64,000 bases of DNA. It comes from Desulfosporosinus acididurans. Lineage in GTDB: Bacteria; Bacillota; Desulfitobacteriia; Desulfitobacteriales; Desulfitobacteriaceae. The stretch is taken from NCBI RefSeq assembly GCF_001029285.1, contig NZ_LDZY01000011.1:1-64000 (forward strand), written 5' to 3'. The notes beneath the pieces are model-generated. The model had not been told where the DNA came from. It saw only the letters and a list, made by a program, of their open reading frames with translations, and did no database searches. Position 1 is the first letter of the stretch, and each line of letters starts with the position of its first letter. A program made the translations under genes and the position numbers. Of the stretch, positions 56,871 through 64,000 are shown piece by piece.

Positions 56871-57540
56871 AGTTTTCACTCCCTTTAGGGTACTCCAGCA
56901 CGCCGTTTTGAATGACAAGGTTATTGTCGTACACATAGGAAACCGGAGAAGCATATCCTTTGGAAAAAACCTGTCTTAACATGGATGGTATAATTACGGG
57001 GAGCGCATCGGACATCACCTGTGTTGTGTCCCGAAATTCGCCAAAATAGGAGGGCGTAAATTCTCTCCACCCCAATGAGGGAATGGAATAGCACTGACCT
57101 CGTTTAAGTCTTCTTTCAAAAATACTTTGATAAGCATGGCCGGGTGAGGTCGTTTTTTTATCCCATTGCACGGCTCTTTCCGGCAATCTGCTTTTTTCTT
57201 TATTGGGAATAACTTCTGCATACAGTCTATAACAGACATCAATTAACACGGTGGCATACAACTGATAATTATTTCCGTCTTTAATTGATTTAGGATTTCG
57301 CAAAGGTCCTCCATAGTTAGTGCAATAAGAGTGGTATTGTATGGGAGCACACAACTCCACTTTTGCAGGGATTATTTCTACATCCGGCCCCCATAAGACG
57401 GATTCAAAAATAGCCTTGGCTGCAGAATATGTTGGTGCTGGATAGCTGACCGGACAGTCACCGCAATCCGGTCTTGTCCACATTGCGTTGTTGCCGGCTA
57501 TCTCCATTGCAATAGGATAAGACAATCGTACCACGAACAT
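56860..57540 (-). CDS. cas5c: CRISPR-associated protein Cas5c (crRNA-processing)
   Basis: A 226-residue RAMP-fold protein that in type I-C takes the place of Cas6, cutting pre-crRNA and holding the 5' handle. It has the family segments SYPAPTYSAAKAIFESVLWGPDVEIIP and CTNYGGPLRNP, and IPSLGWREFTPSYFGEFRD near the C-terminus. GAGGATGTTCG precedes the start. It is the first gene of the cas operon here. A near-perfect palindrome lies upstream (57636-57677). Confidence 0.94.
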   Translation of the reverse strand: MFVVRLSYPIAMEIAGNNAMWTRPDCGDCPVSYPAPTYSAAKAIFESVLWGPDVEIIPAKVELCAPIQYHSYCTNYGGPLRNPKSIKDGNNYQLYATVLIDVCYRLYAEVIPNKEKSRLPERAVQWDKKTTSPGHAYQSIFERRLKRGQCYSIPSLGWREFTPSYFGEFRDTTQVMSDALPVIIPSMLRQVFSKGYASPVSYVYDNNLVIQNGVLEYPKGSENYAQ

Positions 57541-57635
57541 CCTCCTCTCTGATAAATTTATGCCTGTCTTCTTAATTATAGCTCTTCCTTTGCCATATTT
57601 TGTGTTGTATTTTGTCGTTATTGAGCTTAATACAT

Positions 57636-57677
57636 AAAAAGAATGTCTTAACCAAGTTCTTGGAAGACATTCTTTTT
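57636..57677. terminator. Bidirectional terminator-like palindrome upstream of the cas operon
   Basis: AAAAAGAATGTCTT and AAGACATTCTTTTT form a perfect 14-base-pair stem, extended by CCAAG/CTTGG around a two-base loop. With A and T runs at both ends it can terminate transcription from either side, separating the cas operon from the relics to the right. Confidence 0.8.
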
Positions 57678-57791
57678 ACACAAAAAAACATATATTTTTT
57701 TAATCATTGTTAAAAAGAAAAGTCGATCAAAATCCTTTAATAGAATTGCCCTGAACTTCCTAGTGCAGCCCAGAGCAATCTAATCCGATGG

Positions 57792-58325
57792 TCAATTCAT
57801 AATCTTCCTGATTTCCTCTTCACTCAGTCCTGTAGCCCTTACAATCATGTCAATTCCCATACCTAGATTCAGCAAATTTTCCGCTACTTCCGGTTACCCT
57901 TTTCTATACCTTTCTCCATGCCTTCTGTGATCAATTTTTCGGCAATAGTCATGACGATTTCACTCCTTTCTAAAGAAATCTCTTTAGCTAACTCAAGCTA
58001 ACTCATAGACCGTCTGAAATTCTAAATCGTTCCTGGCATTCATGATATAGCGAATAAAAGTCTCGAAGTATTCTAGCCCATTCCAGCTGACTAAATACCT
58101 GGAGCGATTCTTCTAGAGTTTTCAGAAATACCATGTAATCCTGTTCAAAAACATCTGAAGTTTGACGCTGCCTTTGATGTCCGCGTTACTATAGCGAGAA
58201 ATATTATAGAGCAAGTAAGAAAAATCCGGAAGACAACCGGCAATGGCAAGAAGAAGTTGATCATAATCTTCGATCAGGCCTGAGAGTTTCAGCGAATTGG
58301 TCCAGCGGGCTTGGCCATGATTATC
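57792..58325 (-). pseudogene. Rpn/PD-(D/E)XK transposase-like nuclease relic
   Basis: Fragments in different frames read SLKLSGLIEDYDQLL and AIAGCLPDFSYLLYNISRYS (about 58180-58310), LEYFETFIRYIMNARNDLEF (about 58020-58090), AEKLITEGMEKGIEKGNR (about 57895-57950) and ENLLNLGMGIDMIVRATGLS (about 57792-57880), ending in TGA. These are the C-terminal parts of Rpn-family proteins. Frameshifts and stops interrupt it and the N-terminal half is absent. Confidence 0.75.
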
Positions 58326-58393
58326 TAGGTTTGCTTTTTAAAATGGAAGATTTTAAAAATATTAAGCATCATATTCATACCTGCCGCCAGCGG

Positions 58394-58590
58394 TCAGGCC
58401 TTTAATAAATTGGAAATTGGAGGTATAACTTCAAGCGCAGAAATTTTTTCCGGATTAATCTTAAATTTGCTATCATACTTTTCCGGATTAGTAATATCTT
58501 CGCTTTCAGTAGACCGCCAAGTAAAATCACAGGTTTTACATATATAGACTTCCCAGGCATTGTCAACAGGTGCCTTTGTAAACAATTCAG
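58394..58590 (-). pseudogene. Truncated copy of shdD
   Basis: The sequence from about 58590 leftwards encodes TKAPVDNAWEVYICKTCDFTWRSTESED and ends FKINPEKISALEVIPPISNL, close to the intact shdD at 25749-25973. Its first CXXC and the start codon are missing, deleted together with the end of the ubiD copy just upstream. Confidence 0.8.
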
Positions 58591-59207
58591 CCGTTTTTGA
58601 GATAATCCATCCAATAATCAGTTTTCTCTGGCACTTCCAACAGTTCAGTTTCCCGGGCAACATCCGGAACAACCGAAGTTGTTGCATCGATAATCATCTT
58701 GGTATGCATTCCTGCAGGCTCTGATGATAGATTTAACAGCATTCCAGGAGCATTCGGAATAATGACCACATCCTTATCTGGACGTACTCTTGTTGTTAAC
58801 GACCACATAACTTGGGGTAAATTGAACGGATCGACGAAATCATCAACCACGATGATAATTTTTGAATTGGGCATCCCATGGAGGGTTGAGAGAAGTCTCA
58901 TGGCTACAGCTTTGCCGTACCCGCCAAATCTGCATTTAGTAGAAATTATAACGCCGATTCCATGAGTATACATAGCATTAACAGCTACAACTTCTGGAAA
59001 ATCCCTCTTTAACTGCCTATACAAAGGAATACTGGTATTGAGAGCCATCAAATAATCAATTTCAGTCCACGGAATACCCAGATACAAATTTTCAAAGATA
59101 GGATTTAGGCGGTGGGTAATCGTGTGGATTTTAACTTCAGGTTGAAGCCTGGCTCCAGAATAACTTCCCGGAAACTCACCAAACGGCCCTTCGATTTTTC
59201 GTTCTCT
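58587..59207 (-). pseudogene. C-terminal fragment of a second shdC-type UbiD decarboxylase
   Basis: About 205 residues from RERKIEGPFGEFPGSYSGA to DYWMDYLKNG match the C-terminal part of shdC at 25978-27411 closely. Here the stretch DYLMALNTSIPLYRQLKRDFPE is continuous, without the stop found in the other copy. The N-terminal two thirds are missing; instead the frame continues into a recombinase-like segment (59211-59333). A large deletion or recombination removed the rest. Confidence 0.85.
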
Positions 59208-59210
59208 TGA

Positions 59211-59539
59211 TAATTTGGTTCGTTCCTTAACCAATATTTTTTCAATTATCTTCCTGTCTGAAATATCCTCAAACTCTGTAATGCTACCGCTCTGAAATTC
59301 CAGAATTGATTCAAGTTCCAGGATCCTCGCCATTCGGTCATCTCTCTTGTTAACTTCATCTATTCAACCGGATCGTTACGCCTAAGGCTGGGTCAAGGTT
59401 TTGACAGTTCTCTGTGTTCTGCCTTCACAAGATTGCGGTCTACATAGCCCTTTTCTTCAATCAAAAAAAGCGCTCGTTCCTGTTTGATGAGTCTCTTAAT
59501 CTCCTCTTCTAACTTCGCGATGCGCTCAATATCTATCAT
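59211..59539 (-). pseudogene. Relic of a serine recombinase coiled-coil region
   Basis: Two fragments match the C-terminal coiled coil of large serine recombinases in style: a 48-residue frame at 59393-59539 (IERIAKLEEEIKRLIKQERA, EEKGYVDRNLVKAEHREL) and 59211-59333 (RILELESILEFQSGSITEFE, DISDRKIIEKILV). The second runs straight into the ubiD fragment. No catalytic domain is present. The assignment is by pattern and moderate in certainty. Confidence 0.5.
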
Positions 59540-59597
59540 CGCATAAACAAACAACAATTTAATGCCATATATAATCTCAACAATTTGTGAAATTATT

Positions 59598-62018
59598 CTA
59601 ACCTTCTGCTCCCTGCCAGTCCACCTTCACAACCCGACTCGCCTTATCCACATACTCGTCATCCAACTCCACATGAATTTCACCTAACCGTCGTTTCTCC
59701 CGCCACTCCTTTAACTCTTCTTCCGTCTCAAGCTTGAGCTCGGCAATGAACTGAGCACGCTCGAGTATGTAGGTTGAGGTGAACAGATAGGTTTGAATTC
59801 CATAACCACCTGGCTTAATGGGGAAAGTGCGTTTTGCCCAGGAGTTAATTTCAAATAGAACGTAGAGCTCATTTTCTTTTCCAGGAAGGGGCTTGCGAAC
59901 CGTAATTTCCTTACGACGTACGACGCTCCAGGTTTTGATTTGACCGATCCACCAGACTCCACTTTCTTTGGGCCCGAAAGCGCGGTTAGATTGGTATAGT
60001 CCAATGTACTCCAGTTGGGTTAAGATCGACTGTTCTTGGTACAACCCCTTAAGCGGAATCCAGTATTGCTTGCGGTCTAAGCAAAGGGAAAGTTGCTGCT
60101 TATCCCGCATTGAGCCGATGAGTACATTTTTCCCGTTAAGCTTATCCTCGTAGTACTGTTTCGTTCCACGGGGCTGTGTGGTGCGTTCGAAGGCTTTTTC
60201 CGGGCTATCCAAAATCAGTTCATCCAGGAATTCTTCCATCAGCTTTGTTGCTCCCGGTAAAAATGGAAAGGCACCGACGTTAACTTTATTGATACTTTTA
60301 TAAAAGCGATGTTCGCGAAATCTTTCTTCATCATCATAAGGAAACAGGATATAGGCCCCAAACATACTCCGCTGATACTCCTTCGTCTTGGGATCCTCAT
60401 AAACGATCGCATCCCGGTAACGATGCATTGTATTAATATCCTCTTCTTCCGGGCCAGGGCTTCTATACTTTGAGCCGTACGGTGTCCCTTCATAGGCAGG
60501 GTTTATACGGTATTTGGCATCAAAAATATACTTGTATTCTACAGCAGAATGTTCCTTCTTCAGGGCTAACACATTATCCGGCCGTTGAGCTAAGGTCGGA
60601 ATATTTTTATCCTCTGTGGGCAAAGCGTTATAGAAAAGTGTAAACAACTCATCATTTAACGGATTGCGATACGTCACACTGGCTTTTTGCGAACGGTCTA
60701 AAATCACAAACAACCCCTGCTGGTTTACGCGGATAATATCTTGCCGAACCAGTTCATACTTTTGCTTAAGTAAACTATGAATCTTGAGGAAACACCAATA
60801 CTCATAGAGTTGGGCCAAATCCTTAAGCGAGAGGCGGAAAAGATCTCCTTGAATCGTCAATCCTTTCATTAATAAGAGATAGAATCGGTAAACATCCCGA
60901 TAGCCCGGTGCCATTTGCAAGACTAAGGTGACCGAGATTTGTTTAATCTCCCCGACGTCTCTCAAAAACTCCATCTCAGAAAACCGATCCAATTGCCGAA
61001 GCATTTCGTCCATCTGCTTTAACAAAACAGGATCGGTAATTCTTTCCATCACCAAAACGCGGCGGCGCAGCTCTTTTAGTTTTATAGTAATCCGTGAGAA
61101 CATCCATTTTAGGAAGCGATTTTCCTGGGTATCATAATTGATCTGCCGTCTTGCTTCCCATAAATGAGTCGGACGAAAGTATTTTCCTTGTATCAGAATT
61201 AAGCCATAAACAGGATCCTCAACGAGTCGCTGAGGATGCTTGGCTAAATAGGATGAATTCGACTTATCCACTCGTTTGACCTGCTCCGCACGCCTCACTT
61301 CACGTATGGCCGTTAAGCGATGATGCGGTGCAGCCTGGATCCGTTCAATCGCTCGACCGAGTTGACCAAAGACACTTCTTAGAATAGTAAAAAACTCGGT
61401 AAGACTTTGGTTATGTGTATCCCTCAGCCCTGTTAACTGATAAGTGCGACGAAGGAAATCGAAGGCCAGGTTATAGATTTGCTCATTCACTTCGAAGAGT
61501 ATTCTCTGGTAATCCCTTTGATAGTCCATCTTCGCCGGAAAGATCTCCAAGCGAAGGCTTAACAGAGTATTCCCCTGGGAGCGAATCTCCAAATCCGTAT
61601 ACCCTACTTCATTACGGAAGTTTAAAATCCCTACCAATAAATCCTTCCCCAGGGACTTTACGGCTTGCCGTAAATGAAGGTTCTCATGAAAAAAGCTCAA
61701 GGGTTCAGTCTGTTTATTCTGAAGGACGATTTCGTATTCCTGATTTTCAAAAAAGATGGGAAAGGATGCATTCTCCTCAAAGGGAAGTAATTCCATGGCT
61801 TGGGGTGAAAAAAGTTTTATCGTCTCCATCGTTAAAGTCGGAGCTGGAACAATCTGTAGGGTTGAAGCCACCCATTCCTCTTCATCTCTCCGATGTAACT
61901 GCAGAGCTTCAACACTAGGGTGAAAGGGCTTTCCCTGGATATAAAGGTCAAACCGATCCGTCTCAATGTGCAAAAGCTCCCGACTTTCTTTAAGTGAGCC
62001 AGAATGAGGTAAAGCCAT
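59598..62018 (-). CDS. DUF2357/PD-(D/E)XK nuclease, McrC-like subunit of a type IV restriction system
   Basis: An 806-residue protein that should cut DNA as partner of the McrB-like ATPase encoded just upstream. The N-terminal half (1-300) is a beta-rich domain followed by helices, typical of DUF2357 proteins. The C-terminal half contains RPDNVLALKKEHSAVEYKYIFDAKYRIN, a PD-(D/E)XK nuclease core with a DAKY motif. The ATG at 62016-62018 follows GGAGGATGGAAGAAG and overlaps the partner gene by 29 bases; an upstream reading adds 36 residues without support. This pairing is seen in McrBC-like modification-dependent restriction. The recognised modification is unknown. Confidence 0.85.
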   Translation of the reverse strand: MALPHSGSLKESRELLHIETDRFDLYIQGKPFHPSVEALQLHRRDEEEWVASTLQIVPAPTLTMETIKLFSPQAMELLPFEENASFPIFFENQEYEIVLQNKQTEPLSFFHENLHLRQAVKSLGKDLLVGILNFRNEVGYTDLEIRSQGNTLLSLRLEIFPAKMDYQRDYQRILFEVNEQIYNLAFDFLRRTYQLTGLRDTHNQSLTEFFTILRSVFGQLGRAIERIQAAPHHRLTAIREVRRAEQVKRVDKSNSSYLAKHPQRLVEDPVYGLILIQGKYFRPTHLWEARRQINYDTQENRFLKWMFSRITIKLKELRRRVLVMERITDPVLLKQMDEMLRQLDRFSEMEFLRDVGEIKQISVTLVLQMAPGYRDVYRFYLLLMKGLTIQGDLFRLSLKDLAQLYEYWCFLKIHSLLKQKYELVRQDIIRVNQQGLFVILDRSQKASVTYRNPLNDELFTLFYNALPTEDKNIPTLAQRPDNVLALKKEHSAVEYKYIFDAKYRINPAYEGTPYGSKYRSPGPEEEDINTMHRYRDAIVYEDPKTKEYQRSMFGAYILFPYDDEERFREHRFYKSINKVNVGAFPFLPGATKLMEEFLDELILDSPEKAFERTTQPRGTKQYYEDKLNGKNVLIGSMRDKQQLSLCLDRKQYWIPLKGLYQEQSILTQLEYIGLYQSNRAFGPKESGVWWIGQIKTWSVVRRKEITVRKPLPGKENELYVLFEINSWAKRTFPIKPGGYGIQTYLFTSTYILERAQFIAELKLETEEELKEWREKRRLGEIHVELDDEYVDKASRVVKVDWQGAEG

Positions 62019-63990
62019 CTTCTTCCATCCTCCGCAGCATATAGGCAATTTTCCGCGCACTCTTGGCAAAACATGCTGCCGGTTGGTCGGATCGACTCCG
62101 CCAACGTAAATAAAGCTCCGAAGCATCCTCCATCAGTTCCTCAACATTTAACCGTTGCCCTACCGCAAAAGCCATCAATTGGATGAGCACACGCTTTAAG
62201 GAGGAATGGCTCCCTTGCAAACGTGGGAGAATCTTTTGTAAAAGCTGAAGGTCAAAGGCTTCATCTTCGGCCAAAAGTCCAAATCGCTGATCATAGACCA
62301 TATAGATACAAATGGCATCACGTACGCGAAAACCAATATTCGCATGAACCTCTGCCAAGATCTCGTTAATCTCCACTAAACGTTCCGTCGTCCGTTGGAT
62401 CAACGCTTCATTACCAGGAAAGGCATCCTTTAGAATCAAATAATCGCTTGCTAAAAAGGATTGGGCTAAAGTTAGTCCATCAAACTCTAAAGCTTCATCC
62501 TCCTCAAAAGGAAGCTGGTTCAGGTCGATCTCATTAAACTCAAGGGTTTGCGCCCGATCGAGAACTTTCTTGCTAAAGGGATACGTCGTTTCATCCATAT
62601 TCACAGTGCCAATAATGTACACGTTATCGGGAATACCCACGGAAGTAGGCTCTTGCCTCGGCCCCTCTATCCTATCTGCAGAATCCTTAATAACTTGAAG
62701 CTCCTCTTCCCCGACAAGGATATCCGTTATGATCCGACCGTCTTGCCAGCGCCGAGTTTCCATGACACTTAACAGATCACTAAAATAATGCTCTACCCGT
62801 GCTAAATTCATTTCATCAAGACAAACGAAATAAGGCTTGTCCTTATTCTCGGGTTGTGAAGCTGTCAAAAAAACTTGCGTCAATCTGCCGGGTTTAAATC
62901 GGCCTGTCAGATCCAGGTAGCCAATCAAATCCGAGGGATCACTCCAATCGGGCCGAACCGGGATAAGGTTAAATTGATGATTGCTTTCCGTAGCCCCTAG
63001 TGCTTCAGCAAAAAGTTGGACGAGTTTAGTCTTTCCGGTTCCTGATATGCCCGCCAGGATGAGAAACGGCTTAGTGCGCAGTGAAAGGTAATAATTCTCG
63101 ATCAAGTGCTCCGGAAATGTAAACCCTTTCCTTGTGATATAGCTTTTGATCTGTTCGAGAATACTTTGGACATCTCGATCGCTCACTTTGTTCACGTCTT
63201 CTTCCCCATCCTCACCATCAACCTCTATTTGGGATTGGACATAGCACTCATAGTTCTCCATCATGTTTTTTAAATCTTTGATTAAGATATCATCGTTAGG
63301 CAAGTGATCCCGTTCATAGCGGATATAAGCAATCGTGGAAACTTGATAATCCTTACCTAAACCACTGGATGTTAAAAAAATGTTCTGATCTTTTTGCATT
63401 CCTTCTAATGGCAATTTAGCTCGAATCTCTTTGACCCTCTTTTCAAGATATTCATAGCCTAAACGTCGCCCCTGCTTTAATGGAACTGTAACCCCTTGAT
63501 TCAAGGTAAGATAAACGGACTCCATGTTTTCCGAAAAGAGATAGACAATATATTCTCCGTGTTGAGTTGTATCCGTAATCCGTTTATCCATAATGGCGAT
63601 CCAAGGCACGTTTGCCCAGTTACCCATGCCTACCGACCCCTGGACCTTGTACCGCTCATCGATAAAGGGGAGGTTCTGTAATTCTTGGGGAAGCGTTTGC
63701 CGCAATAAGGTTCCCAGAGGATGAGCACTAAACGGTTCAGCTTTTGACTTAAGATAGTTATTCATAAGTTGTGAGATCAACGAGGTAATTCTATCTGGGG
63801 CCGGCTGGTTTTGGTTTTGGTAGTACTCCTCTATCTCTTGAAGGGCAAGTGCTCGAAGTTCCTTAACAACAGAAGGATTAAGCAAAGAAAGTACATTTGA
63901 ATGGAATCCAATCATATCTTTGGAAAAGTCAGCCCAGACAATACGCGGCCGAGAAAGTGCTTCGATGGGATTAGTAATCACACTTCTCAT
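61990..63990 (-). CDS. McrB-like AAA+ ATPase with DUF3578 N-terminal domain
   Basis: The NTP-driven translocation subunit of a two-gene McrBC-like type IV restriction system. The N-terminal part (about 60-210) contains YIVYLFSENMESVYLTLNQG and LKQGRRLGYEYLE, the DUF3578/MrcB_N sensor domain thought to read modified bases. The AAA+ part has Walker A GISGTGKT (near 320), VCLDEMNLARVEHYFSD as Walker B and IIGTVNMDETTYPFSKKVLDRA as sensor/arginine-finger region, all McrB hallmarks. The 666-residue frame opens at 63990 without a ribosome binding site and stays open to the window edge, so the true start may lie outside. Confidence 0.88.
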   Translation of the reverse strand: MRSVITNPIEALSRPRIVWADFSKDMIGFHSNVLSLLNPSVVKELRALALQEIEEYYQNQNQPAPDRITSLISQLMNNYLKSKAEPFSAHPLGTLLRQTLPQELQNLPFIDERYKVQGSVGMGNWANVPWIAIMDKRITDTTQHGEYIVYLFSENMESVYLTLNQGVTVPLKQGRRLGYEYLEKRVKEIRAKLPLEGMQKDQNIFLTSSGLGKDYQVSTIAYIRYERDHLPNDDILIKDLKNMMENYECYVQSQIEVDGEDGEEDVNKVSDRDVQSILEQIKSYITRKGFTFPEHLIENYYLSLRTKPFLILAGISGTGKTKLVQLFAEALGATESNHQFNLIPVRPDWSDPSDLIGYLDLTGRFKPGRLTQVFLTASQPENKDKPYFVCLDEMNLARVEHYFSDLLSVMETRRWQDGRIITDILVGEEELQVIKDSADRIEGPRQEPTSVGIPDNVYIIGTVNMDETTYPFSKKVLDRAQTLEFNEIDLNQLPFEEDEALEFDGLTLAQSFLASDYLILKDAFPGNEALIQRTTERLVEINEILAEVHANIGFRVRDAICIYMVYDQRFGLLAEDEAFDLQLLQKILPRLQGSHSSLKRVLIQLMAFAVGQRLNVEELMEDASELYLRWRSRSDQPAACFAKSARKIAYMLRRMEEDGFTSFWLT

Positions 63991-64000
63991 CTGTTGAAGT

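Overview
The window looks like part of a low-GC, spore-forming anaerobe of the Desulfosporosinus/Desulfitobacterium group (Peptococcales, Firmicutes). Three things support this: a 16S rRNA 5' end with a long structured insertion in variable region 1 (known from this group), anaerobic gene content (cobamide lower-ligand synthesis, YedE-type selenium genes, prenylated-flavin decarboxylases, CoA beta-oxidation under sigma-54), and strong GGAGG ribosome binding sites with frequent TTG/GTG starts. The genus is an inference.

Layout. 1-957: 5' part of a 16S rRNA gene (minus) with two tandem sigma-A promoters. 1.2-6.4 kb: a PAS sensor kinase, a small Pro/Phe-rich protein and a chemotaxis receptor. 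6.7-14.7 kb: a four-gene Wadjet (JetD-JetA-JetB-JetC) plasmid/DNA-defence operon with its own promoter. 15-17.7 kb: a 34-residue peptide gene, a REP-like palindrome, a membrane protein and a divergent secreted protein. 17.8-22.1 kb: a cobalamin riboswitch and intrinsic terminator controlling a purF-type gene and two tandem ThiC-family genes, best read as anaerobic synthesis of a benzimidazole lower ligand of B12.

22.1-37.2 kb: aromatic/acyl-CoA catabolism. There is a stand-alone UbiD decarboxylase, a ubiX-shdD-shdC set whose shdC is interrupted by an in-frame UAA, a YaaH-type carboxylate transporter, and acyl-CoA dehydrogenase, enoyl-CoA hydratase, 3-hydroxyacyl-CoA dehydrogenase, CoA-transferase and thiolase genes. 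A clear -24/-12 promoter precedes the thiolase gene, and a CBS-PAS-AAA+ sigma-54 activator lies just upstream. 37.6-40.4 kb: yedE-yedF-DUF3343-cysteine desulfurase-like selenium/sulfur operon.

40.5-45.8 kb is decayed DNA: a toxin-antitoxin pair and its partial duplicate, a phosphatase with an internal deletion, a frameshifted HTH regulator and nuclease/transposase relics. 45.85-57.5 kb: type I-C CRISPR-Cas with 52 repeats and cas5-cas8c-cas7-cas3-cas4-cas1-cas2. 57.6-59.5 kb: more relics, including a chimera of a serine recombinase and a second ubiD/shdD copy. 59.6-64 kb: a two-gene McrBC-like type IV restriction system.

Three defence systems (Wadjet, CRISPR I-C, McrBC-like) lie in one window, two of them beside recombination relics. 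The metabolic blocks (riboswitch operon, sigma-54 catabolic operon, selenium operon) look ordinary in codon use and intact apart from shdC.
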